DNA from: Rhodoligotrophos appendicifer
GTDB taxonomy: Bacteria > Pseudomonadota > Alphaproteobacteria > Rhizobiales > Im1
Reading direction: 5' to 3'
Length of the DNA: 64,000 bases
NCBI RefSeq assembly: GCF_007474605.1
Contig: NZ_VHKL01000002.1
Coordinates: 310,001-374,000 of the forward strand
Made by a program: the position numbers and the translations under genes. Of this stretch, positions 27,681 to 34,917 are shown in pieces; the stretch's first letter is position 1, and every line of letters begins with the position of its first letter. The notes under the pieces are model-generated. The model saw only the letters and a program-made list of their open reading frames with translations. It was not told the origin of the DNA and ran no database searches.

Positions 27681-28133
27681 TCAGGTCCAGAGTCTCGCCA
27701 CGTGCTTCTCGATCTCATTGACGGGAAGATTGGTCAGCTCCTTGTCCAGCTCCGCCTTGACGGCGGAGGTGACAGCGGGATCGAGATGGCGCCTCAACTC
27801 GGCCAGGGCCTTGGGTGGTGCCGCAACGATCATGCCGCCTGCGGCGCGGTCGCGAAACGTGTCGTTGATCGCCTCGGCCACGCTGCGGACGAATTCGTCC
27901 TCGCCTTGCTGGTGCCAGTCCGTCTGCTCGACGGCGCTGGTGGGGAAGCTGCGGCCCTGCTGGCGGCCGGGACGCTCAGTGCCCTGGTCAGAGGTCTTGG
28001 GATTGCTGCCGCTTGAAAACTCCCGCTCCACCTGCAGGTTGAGGGCGATGGCATCGCCCTGATTCCGCAAGAGCAGAGCCTTGGTTCCGTCGCAGACCAG
28101 CACGTGTTCATCGTGGTGAAGCCGAACACTCAT
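27681..28133 (-). CDS. Host attachment family protein
   Basis: A 150-residue protein of the family named protein required for attachment to host cells. Features are an early VLVCDGTKALLLRN strand-turn, a charged, disordered middle rich in Ser, Gln and Arg, and the C-terminal MIVAAPPKALAELRRHLDPAV motif followed by DKELTNLPVNEIEKHV. It resembles release-factor eRF1 domain-like folds. The start at 28133 has GGAAGGA 7 bases upstream. It is the middle gene of a three-gene unit between the tandem USP and the HAD-ATPase fusion. The family name comes from one plant-pathogen study; the biochemical role is unknown. Confidence 0.85.
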   Translation of the reverse strand: MSVRLHHDEHVLVCDGTKALLLRNQGDAIALNLQVEREFSSGSNPKTSDQGTERPGRQQGRSFPTSAVEQTDWHQQGEDEFVRSVAEAINDTFRDRAAGGMIVAAPPKALAELRRHLDPAVTSAVKAELDKELTNLPVNEIEKHVARLWT

Positions 28134-28165
28134 TGAGGAATCCTTCCGCTGATTGGTGCGCGTGA

Positions 28166-29026
28166 TCAATGGGCCATCAGCATGGGCACCGGGCACTCGG
28201 TCAGGAAGTCTCGCGTCATCCCGCCGAGAACCGTTTCCCGCAAGCGGGAATGTCCATAGCCTCCCATGATAACGAGATCGGAGCCAAGGCGTTCGATCTC
28301 GTTCAAAAGACCCGCCGATTGGCTGTGCCATTCCGGGATATGTCTGAGCTCCGCCGCAATCCCGTGACGCGAAAGGTGACGGGCGAGGTCCGCACCTCGT
28401 TCCTCGCCCGCCTCCTCTGCCGGCCGCTCCACATCCGTGAGAGCGACCACCACCTGTTCCGCGCGTCGCAGAAAAGGCATGCCCTCGGCGATCGCCCGGG
28501 TCGCCTCGCGCGAACCGTTCCAGGCGATCAGAACCGATGCCGCAGCGTCGCGGGGTTCGCTTGCCGGGGGCACGACATAGACGCTGCGACCGGATTCGAA
28601 CAACGCGGCTTCGAAGACATTCGGCCAACGACTGTCGCGGTCATCCTTCGAGTAAGGGCGGGTCACCACGAAGAGATCGCTCGATCGTGACTGATCGGCG
28701 ATCGCGTCGCGCATCTCCATCATGAAGAGGTCCAGCTTGCGCACCTCGCCATTGACCTGCAGCAAGCGGAACCGCTCCGCGAGACGGTCCTTGACCCGCT
28801 CGGAATCGACGCGGCCCTTTTGCTGAAGCTCGGCCAGAAGAAGTGCACCGGAGAATTCCGGGGTCGGAGCCCAGACCTCGGCGGGGATCAAGTTCGTATA
28901 AAGTCCGGTCAGGTGGGCACCGAACCGGAGGGCGAGGCTTTCAGCATGTTTGATGCGGGCCTCGTCGCCGGACGTGCCATCGAGATGCACCATCACGTCC
29001 CTGATTTCCGAAAGTCTCTGGTTCAC
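28166..29026 (-). CDS. Tandem universal stress protein
   Basis: A 286-residue protein with two UspA-like halves. The first begins IRDVMVHLDGTSGDEARIKHAESLA. The second contains VLIAWNGSREATRAIAEGMPFL and ends with the ATP-type motif MGGYGHSRLRETVLGGMT. The start is a GTG at 29026 with AGGAGG 7 bases upstream. It is the first gene of the unit leading to the host-attachment and HAD-ATPase genes, and lies 58 bases from the centre of a perfect FixK box. A close paralogue lies at 47074-47919, also next to such a box, which points to shared oxygen control. Confidence 0.9.
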   Translation of the reverse strand: MNQRLSEIRDVMVHLDGTSGDEARIKHAESLALRFGAHLTGLYTNLIPAEVWAPTPEFSGALLLAELQQKGRVDSERVKDRLAERFRLLQVNGEVRKLDLFMMEMRDAIADQSRSSDLFVVTRPYSKDDRDSRWPNVFEAALFESGRSVYVVPPASEPRDAAASVLIAWNGSREATRAIAEGMPFLRRAEQVVVALTDVERPAEEAGEERGADLARHLSRHGIAAELRHIPEWHSQSAGLLNEIERLGSDLVIMGGYGHSRLRETVLGGMTRDFLTECPVPMLMAH

Positions 29027-29077
29027 GGTGGATCCTCCTATGCGCCCCAACAACAGCGTCACACTTGTCCTGCCGCA

Positions 29078-29091
29078 TTGATCGATATCAA
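29078..29091. promoter_or_regulatory. FNR/FixK box in the divergent region
   Basis: TTGATCGATATCAA matches TTGAT-N4-ATCAA perfectly. The centre lies 58 bases from the USP GTG on the minus strand and 60 bases from the ATG at 29145 on the plus strand, so one dimer could in principle serve both operons. Confidence 0.85.
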
Positions 29092-29144
29092 GGCGCTCCC
29101 TCGCTCGAACGTCAATTCTCGGCTGTAACAGGAGGAGATCGACC

Positions 29145-29573
29145 ATGCTTCATCACATCACCCTGCATCTCGCCCGCAACGCAGAGTTTCCCGCAGGCAG
29201 CGTCCGACACGGCTACAATCTTGTGGCGCCGCTGACGGAGGCCGGCCATCTCGATCCGGACGTCTGGGCGGGAGCTCGCGATCGCTGCACCGTCCGCAGG
29301 TTCTGGGCCAATGAGGACGACCGGCACGGCCTGCTACGGCACAAGGCCGGAGGTGCCCATGGAGCCACGTGGATCATCGATTACGACCCCGACTCGAGCG
29401 ACGATGACGAGCCTGGCTATCGGTTGGAGTCGCATGTCTTCGCGCCAGGCGAATATGTGACGATCAAAGACCAACAGGGTGCGCACACCTTTCGGATCGC
29501 AAGCGTTTCAGCGGTCCCGTCACCCCAACCGTCCTCCGCCGCGGTCAGCGGCATCGCGGGCCCGCGGCCGTGA
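29145..29573 (+). CDS. Conserved hypothetical protein, first gene of the cytochrome c/P-type ATPase operon
   Basis: A 142-residue soluble protein that I cannot assign to a named family. It starts MLHHITLHLARNAEFP and has an acidic middle (DPDSSDDDEPGY) and a C-terminal beta-type segment (HVFAPGEYVTIKDQQGAHTFRI). The tail is Pro/Ser/Ala-rich. It has no signal peptide or membrane helix. AGGAGG lies about 10 bases upstream of the ATG, and a FixK box 60 bases upstream. Its stop overlaps the start of the cytochrome gene (GTGA), so the two are co-translated. A function in microaerobic metabolism is suggested only by context. Confidence 0.8.
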   Translation: MLHHITLHLARNAEFPAGSVRHGYNLVAPLTEAGHLDPDVWAGARDRCTVRRFWANEDDRHGLLRHKAGGAHGATWIIDYDPDSSDDDEPGYRLESHVFAPGEYVTIKDQQGAHTFRIASVSAVPSPQPSSAAVSGIAGPRP

Positions 29574-29902
29574 GGGCGGCAGTCACGGGGATGGTGCTGA
29601 TGCTCGCGGGGGTGACCGCAGCTCAGGCCGAGACCCCATCCGAGACTCCATCCATCCGCCGCGGCCGGGCACTGGTGCAGCTCTATTGCTCTTCCTGCCA
29701 CGCCATCGGCCTGACCGGTGAGAGCCCGCTCGCCATCGCGCCGAAGTTCCGCGACCTGCACAAGAACTATCCCGTGGAAGATCTCAGCGAAGCGCTGGCG
29801 GAAGGGATCGTCACCGGGCATCCGTCAATGCCGGAATTCCAGCTTCACCCCGCCGAGATCATTGATGTGATAGGCTATCTAAAGACCCTCGAAGAGCCTT
29901 GA
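29570..29902 (+). CDS. Small exported mono-heme cytochrome c
   Basis: A 110-residue protein with an N-terminal signal peptide (MVLMLAGVTAAQAE) and one CxxCH site, CSSCHAIG near residue 41, with a distal Met in HPSMPEF near residue 85. It is a class I periplasmic cytochrome. The GTG start overlaps the previous stop. The P-type ATPase starts 22 bases downstream. It could feed electrons to the cbb3 oxidase under low oxygen; the FixK box upstream of the operon fits this, but the partner is not proven. Confidence 0.88.
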   Translation: MRAAVTGMVLMLAGVTAAQAETPSETPSIRRGRALVQLYCSSCHAIGLTGESPLAIAPKFRDLHKNYPVEDLSEALAEGIVTGHPSMPEFQLHPAEIIDVIGYLKTLEEP

Positions 29903-29924
29903 GCAGAAAGTTTAGGCGAGCAGG

Positions 29925-32462
29925 ATGATTTCTGCTGTAGATGCCCGCTCGCCCGAGATGGGGCTGACGTCGGCGGAAGCGGCCATCCGTCTGCGTCGAG
30001 ACGGACCCAATGAGCTGCCGCGCGCGGAGCACCGCTCTTCCTTGCGCATCGTGCTCGATACGGTGCGCGAGCCCATGTTCATGCTGCTGCTCGCGGCCGG
30101 TGTTCTCTATTTCATCATCGGCGATCCGCTCGAGGCCGCAATCCTGTTCGGTTTTGCGACCCTTTCGGTGGTCATCGCCGTAGTCCAAGAACTGCGGACA
30201 GAGCGAGCGCTCGAAGCCCTGCGCGATCTCTCGAGCCCGCGCGCGCTAGTCCTGCGAGACGGTGTGGAACGGCGCATTCCGGGGCGGGAGGTGGTGGAGG
30301 GCGATGTCATCCTCATCGCCGAGGGTGATCGCATTCCGGCGGATGGCATGCTGCTGGCCGCCGCCAGCCTGGAGGTGGACGAGTCGCTCCTGACGGGCGA
30401 ATCGATCTCGGTGCGCAAGTCGGCAAGCCATGGTGCACCTTCGGGCGCCGTTCGGGCGGGCAGCGACACTCCCAGCGCCATCTTCTCCGGTGCCCTTGTC
30501 GTGGGCGGCCATGGCCGCGCCCGCGTGGTGAATACCGGCGGGCGCACGGAGCTCGGGCGCATCGGCCAGAGTCTCAGCGACATCGAGCGTGAGCCGCCCC
30601 GGCTGCGCGCCGAGACGCGGCGACTTGTCCGCCTTTTCGCCATCGTTGCCGTCTTCGTGAGCGTGCTGGCTGGCCTCCTCTATTACACGCTTGCGGGCGA
30701 GGACTGGTCCACGGCCACGCTCGCCGGCATCGCCTTGGCCATGGCAATGCTGCCGGAAGAATTTCCCCTCATCCTCACCGTGTTCACGGTCATGGGCGCC
30801 ATTCGCATCGCGAAAGCCCGCGTCCTGACGCGGCGTGCCGCGGCGATCGAGGCGCTTGGCGCGGCGACCGTCCTGTGCACGGACAAGACCGGGACACTGA
30901 CCGAGAACAGAATGAAGGTGGTGGAGCTGCGCAACGCCCATGGCCGGCTCGTCACCATTCCTTCTGGCCCGGACCGGGATCGCGCGGGTGCACCGCTGAT
31001 GCAAATTGCGGTGCGGGCCAGTCGCGACAACAGCTTCGATCCCATGGAACGCGCCATTCACCAGGTCGGCGCATCCGCCGATGTCGAATCGCTGGCGCCA
31101 GTTCGCGATTTCGGTCTGCGCGAAGACCTGCCGGTCATGGCACGGGCCTGGCAAGAGGCTGGCTCGGAGCGCAGGATCCTGGCCGCAAAGGGGGCGCCAG
31201 AAGCCGTGGTCAGGCTTTGCCGCCTGTCGGATCCGGAGGCCACCACCGCCCTTGCCGCCGCGCGCGAGATGGCGATGCGGGGCCTGCGCGTCCTCGGGCT
31301 TGCGGATGGTGAGTTCATCGATCGTGGCAGCGCCCGGCTGGAAGACCAGACACTTCAGTTCCGAGGACTGCTCGCCCTGGCCGATCCGCTGCGCGAAGGC
31401 ATTCCCGATGCCGTGCGAGAGTGCCGCGCCGCCGGCATCCGCATCGCCATGGTCACGGGCGACCATCCCGGCACGGCGGCGGCCATTGCAGGCGAGGCGG
31501 GCCTTGCCGCCGAACCGGTGGTCACCGGTCTCGAGCTCGCTGCCCTGGATGATGAGGGCTTCGACAGAAAAGTTCGCGAGGCGGCCGTGTTCGCCCGCAT
31601 CCTGCCGGAACAGAAGCTGCGCATCGTGCAACGGCTGAAGGCGCAAGGGGCGATCGTCGCCATGACGGGGGACGGGGTGAATGATGCCCCCGCCCTCAAG
31701 GCCGCCCATATCGGGATCGCCATGGGCGGACGCGGCACGGATGTCGCCCGCGAAGCCGCCGCCATGGTGCTCCTCGACGATGATTTCAGCTCGATCGTGC
31801 GCACCATAAGGCTGGGACGGCGCACCTTCGATAATCTTCGCAAGGCCATGAGCTATGTCATGGCGATGCATGTCCCCATCGCCGGCATCGCCTTCCTGCC
31901 CTTGGTCATGGGTCTGCCGCCCTTGCTGGGGCCCTTACACATCGCCTTCGTGGAGATGTTCATCGATCCGGTGTGCTCCATCGCCTTCGAAGCCGAGCCT
32001 GAGGAGCGCGATCTCATGGACCGGCCGCCGCGTCCGGCAGCGGCACCGCTCCTGCCGCTCTCGCTCATGTTGTGGAGCCTGGTGCAAGGACTGGCCGCCT
32101 TCGCTGCGGCCGGCACGGTCTATGTCCTGTCGCTAGAGCTCGATGCGCCTCAGGACATTGTTCGCAGCCGCACCTTCCTCGCGCTGGTCCTTTCGAACCT
32201 CGCGCTGATCATCGTGGACCGCTCTTTCAGCTCGTCGCTCTGGACGGCCCTGACGCGGCCGAACAGGGCGCTGATGCTGGTGGTCGCGGCGGCCCTTTCC
32301 ATCCTCGCCTTGGTCTTCGGCGTGCCCCAGCTCGCGCGGCTGTTCCAGTTCGGCGCCGTCGGAATGGCCGGCTTCGGCATGTCGATCGGCGCAGCGGTTG
32401 CCGTCGTTCTGCTGCTCGAGGGGGCAAAGGCTGCAGGGATCGCCGCACGCCTTCGGCGGTGA
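29925..32462 (+). CDS. P-type cation-transporting ATPase (type II)
   Basis: An 845-residue P2-type ATPase of normal length. In order: N-terminal cation-ATPase domain (LTSAEAAIRLRRDGPNELP), actuator motif DESLLTGESISVRKS, M4 metal-site helix with PEEFPLILTVF, phosphorylation site CTDKTGTLTENRM, hinge MTGDGVNDAPALKAAHIG, and the M6 stretch EMFIDPVCSIAFEAEP. The PEEFP in place of the SERCA PEGLP and the acidic M6 suggest transport of a divalent cation such as calcium or manganese; this cannot be fixed from sequence. It is the last gene of a FixK-box operon with a cytochrome c. Confidence 0.9.
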   Translation: MISAVDARSPEMGLTSAEAAIRLRRDGPNELPRAEHRSSLRIVLDTVREPMFMLLLAAGVLYFIIGDPLEAAILFGFATLSVVIAVVQELRTERALEALRDLSSPRALVLRDGVERRIPGREVVEGDVILIAEGDRIPADGMLLAAASLEVDESLLTGESISVRKSASHGAPSGAVRAGSDTPSAIFSGALVVGGHGRARVVNTGGRTELGRIGQSLSDIEREPPRLRAETRRLVRLFAIVAVFVSVLAGLLYYTLAGEDWSTATLAGIALAMAMLPEEFPLILTVFTVMGAIRIAKARVLTRRAAAIEALGAATVLCTDKTGTLTENRMKVVELRNAHGRLVTIPSGPDRDRAGAPLMQIAVRASRDNSFDPMERAIHQVGASADVESLAPVRDFGLREDLPVMARAWQEAGSERRILAAKGAPEAVVRLCRLSDPEATTALAAAREMAMRGLRVLGLADGEFIDRGSARLEDQTLQFRGLLALADPLREGIPDAVRECRAAGIRIAMVTGDHPGTAAAIAGEAGLAAEPVVTGLELAALDDEGFDRKVREAAVFARILPEQKLRIVQRLKAQGAIVAMTGDGVNDAPALKAAHIGIAMGGRGTDVAREAAAMVLLDDDFSSIVRTIRLGRRTFDNLRKAMSYVMAMHVPIAGIAFLPLVMGLPPLLGPLHIAFVEMFIDPVCSIAFEAEPEERDLMDRPPRPAAAPLLPLSLMLWSLVQGLAAFAAAGTVYVLSLELDAPQDIVRSRTFLALVLSNLALIIVDRSFSSSLWTALTRPNRALMLVVAAALSILALVFGVPQLARLFQFGAVGMAGFGMSIGAAVAVVLLLEGAKAAGIAARLRR

Positions 32463-32497
32463 GCCCCCACAGGGCATCAGCAGCTGCAGCAGCATGG

Positions 32498-33481
32498 TCA
32501 CGGCACCAGAACGGCAGCACCTTGGAAGCGGCCTTCGCGCAGATCCTCCAGCGCCTCGTTGGCGCGCTCGAGAGGATAGACGGTGGTGGTCATCTCGATT
32601 CCCATCTGCGGTGCCAGCTTCAGGAATTCGACGGCGTCGCGACGGGTCAGGTTGGCGACCGAAACGAGCTCCCGCTCCTCCCAGAGGAGATCGTAGGAAA
32701 ATTGCGGGATGTCGCTCATGTGGATCCCGCCGCAGACCACGCGGCCGCCCTTGCGGACCGCCCGCAGCGCCAGGGGGACAAGGGCGCCGACGGGCGCAAA
32801 GATGATGGCCGTGTCCAGGGGCTCGGGCGGCGGCTCGTGAGAGGCGCCCGCCCATTTGACGCCGAGGGATCGGGCCAGCGCCTGGGCCGCCTCATCGCCG
32901 TCGCGGGTGAAGGCATAGACCTCGCGGCCTTGCCAGCGACAGACCTGCGCGAGGATGTGGGCCGCAGCGCCGAAACCGTAGAGGCCGATCCGGTGGCCGT
33001 CGCCGGCGATGCAGAGGGAACGCCAGCCGATCAGGCCCGCGCACATCAGCGGTGCCGCAGCGACCGGATCGCCACCCTCCTCCAGAGGGAACGCGAAGTC
33101 GGCGTCCGCCACCACGTGAGTGGCAAAGCCGCCGTCGCGGGTGTAGCCGGTGAAGGCGGGGTGGTCGCACAGGTTCTCCCGGCCCGCACGGCAGTAGCTG
33201 CACTGGCCGCAGGTATGCCCCAGCCAGGGAATGCCGACGCGGGTGCCGACGGCGTGGGTGGTGACCCCGGCGCCGAGCGCGTCGACGCGGCCGACGATCT
33301 CATGGCCGGGAATGATGGGCAGGCTCGCTTGCGTCAGATCGCCATCGACGACATGAAGGTCGGTGCGACAGACGGCGCAGGCCTCCACCTTCACCCGGAT
33401 CTCGCCCTGCCCGGGAACGGGATCGGGTCGCTCCTCCAGCTGGAGCGGCCGGCCGATTGCTGCGAGCACCATCGCCTTCAT
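32498..33481 (-). CDS. Zinc-dependent alcohol dehydrogenase (MDR family)
   Basis: A 327-residue medium-chain dehydrogenase. It has the catalytic zinc site (CAVCRTDLH and PGHEIVGRVD), the structural zinc loop CGQCSYCRAGRENLC, and a Rossmann part beginning LYGFGAAAHILAQ. This is the AdhA/AdhP-type arrangement found in fermentative or microaerobic bacteria. It would interconvert primary alcohols and aldehydes with NAD(H). Its start overlaps the end of the CBS-BON gene (ATGA at 33478-33481), so both respond to the promoter near the FixK-type box at 34336. The Rossmann glycine motif is GFGAAA rather than GxGxxG. Confidence 0.88.
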   Translation of the reverse strand: MKAMVLAAIGRPLQLEERPDPVPGQGEIRVKVEACAVCRTDLHVVDGDLTQASLPIIPGHEIVGRVDALGAGVTTHAVGTRVGIPWLGHTCGQCSYCRAGRENLCDHPAFTGYTRDGGFATHVVADADFAFPLEEGGDPVAAAPLMCAGLIGWRSLCIAGDGHRIGLYGFGAAAHILAQVCRWQGREVYAFTRDGDEAAQALARSLGVKWAGASHEPPPEPLDTAIIFAPVGALVPLALRAVRKGGRVVCGGIHMSDIPQFSYDLLWEERELVSVANLTRRDAVEFLKLAPQMGIEMTTTVYPLERANEALEDLREGRFQGAAVLVP

Positions 33482-34248
33482 CGTGGGCTACCTGACTGAT
33501 CCTCCATTTCGGGGGCGGTGACGGCCATGCCCGACATGGGCTCGATCCATTGCAGATTGTTGGTGACCGACTTCACGCCGCTAATATTTTCCGCTAGCAC
33601 CCGGGCCGCCAGGCGCTCGCGCTCATCCAGGACGCTGCCGGTCAGTTCCACATGGCCAAAGCGGACGATCGCATCGATCATGCCGCTGCGGCCCCAGCTC
33701 TGGTGCTTGAGCTCCGCCAGGATGGCTGACCTTATCTGCTGGTCATCGAGGAACGCGGATCCGCTTTCCGGGAGGACGTTCAACAAAGCGCGCAGGATGT
33801 CGGCACGGGCGATAATTCCCACCAGCCTGCCCCTATCCACGACAGGCAGGCGCTTGATATTATAGGTCTCGATGGATTCGACCACATCGAGGAGTTCGGC
33901 ATCGAGACTGGTCACCTTCACGTCCGTCGACATCAACTCGCCGACCCTGCAACCATGGGCGTGGACATATTCCTCCGCACTCCTGCCCGGGCTCATCAGG
34001 ATGTCGCGCCACCACGGGCGCTTGCGGTCGGTTCGCAGTTCGCTGCGGTGAAGGAGATCACCCTCGGTGATCATGCCGAGGAGCTCGCCATTGCCATCCA
34101 CGACGGGAAGGCCGCTGATATGGTGGTCGAGCATCAGCTGAACCGCCTGCTTGATGGACGCCGACGGTGCGACGGTCACGGGTCTCGTGGTCATCACGTT
34201 GGCAACGCAAAGGCGCGGTCCTCTCGCGCTCAATCGCATGTCTGACAT
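33478..34248 (-). CDS. CBS-domain pair with C-terminal BON domain
   Basis: A 256-residue protein. Two CBS motifs are clear (VANVMTTRPVTVAPSASI through LLGMITEGDLLHR, and VGELMSTDVKVTS through LVGIIARADILRALL). A BON-type domain follows (FGHVELTGSVLDERERLAARV, SGVKSVTNNL). CBS pairs bind adenosyl compounds and sense energy state; BON domains usually bind membranes or phospholipids. The combination is common in rhizobia. It is co-transcribed with the alcohol dehydrogenase, and a FixK-type box is centred 94 bases upstream. The ATG at 34248 is chosen; a much longer frame upstream is antisense to the Nudix gene. Confidence 0.87.
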   Translation of the reverse strand: MSDMRLSARGPRLCVANVMTTRPVTVAPSASIKQAVQLMLDHHISGLPVVDGNGELLGMITEGDLLHRSELRTDRKRPWWRDILMSPGRSAEEYVHAHGCRVGELMSTDVKVTSLDAELLDVVESIETYNIKRLPVVDRGRLVGIIARADILRALLNVLPESGSAFLDDQQIRSAILAELKHQSWGRSGMIDAIVRFGHVELTGSVLDERERLAARVLAENISGVKSVTNNLQWIEPMSGMAVTAPEMEDQSGSPR

Positions 34249-34335
34249 GGCTACATTCCTCATTCCGGTCGGGCTCGGGGAGCGAGCCGCTGGTCGATCC
34301 CACCCCCATGATGGCATGCCTCCCGCACAAGCGGC

Positions 34336-34349
34336 TTGACGTCGATCAA
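34336..34349. promoter_or_regulatory. FixK-type box between the CBS-BON and Nudix genes
   Basis: TTGACGTCGATCAA fits TTGA-N6-TCAA and differs from the FNR consensus by one base (TTGAC for TTGAT). Its centre is 94 bases from the CBS-BON ATG and about 107 from the Nudix ATG, so either or both genes may be targets. Confidence 0.65.
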
Positions 34350-34449
34350 AGGTGATGGCCGCCGGCGATCTGCGAGGCTTGTCACACCGAACAGGTCTTC
34401 GATATGAAGAGAGCTCTCGCCGCTCCCGGTGAGACGGGAGACACCAGCC

Positions 34450-34917
34450 ATGGCCGTCAGGAGCGCCGGGATCGTATTGTACCAGGTGGAGGATGGCGAG
34501 ATCTTCGTCCTCCTGGTGCATCCCGGGGGACCGTTCTGGAGGCGGCGGGATCTCGGGGCGTGGTCGATCCCGAAGGGCCAATATGGCCGTGAGGAGGATC
34601 CCGAGGACGCAGCCCGGCGGGAATTTTCGGAAGAGGTGGGATGCCTGCCGGAGTGCGCGCTTCAGCCTCTCGGCAGCATCCGGCAGGGCAATGGGAAGCA
34701 GGTCACGGCCTTCGCTGCCGAGGCGGCGTTCGACCCGGCGGAGTTCCGAAGCAATTCCTTCGAGATGGAGTGGCCGGCGCGGAGCGGGAGCATGCAAAGC
34801 TTTCCCGAAGTCGACAGGGTCGAATGGTTCGCCCTGCCGGTGGCGCAGAGAAAGATCCTGAAGGCGCAGCAACCTTTGCTCGAGAGGCTGCAGGCGCTCG
34901 TCCTCGGCCGGGGCTAG
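34450..34917 (+). CDS. NUDIX hydrolase
   Basis: A 155-residue Nudix protein. The box is complete: GQYGREEDPEDAARREFSEEVG (spaced G-x5-E-x7-REFSEEVG), about residues 44-66, with the acidic triad for metal binding. The N-terminus (AVRSAGIVLYQ) and the insert GGPFWRRRDLGAWSIPKG resemble predicted NTP pyrophosphohydrolases. It would cleave a nucleoside diphosphate linked to another moiety. ATG 34450 has GGGAG 9 bases ahead; GTG 34429 would add seven residues. It converges on the hybrid kinase gene with a 4-base overlap of the stops. Confidence 0.88.
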   Translation: MAVRSAGIVLYQVEDGEIFVLLVHPGGPFWRRRDLGAWSIPKGQYGREEDPEDAARREFSEEVGCLPECALQPLGSIRQGNGKQVTAFAAEAAFDPAEFRSNSFEMEWPARSGSMQSFPEVDRVEWFALPVAQRKILKAQQPLLERLQALVLGRG

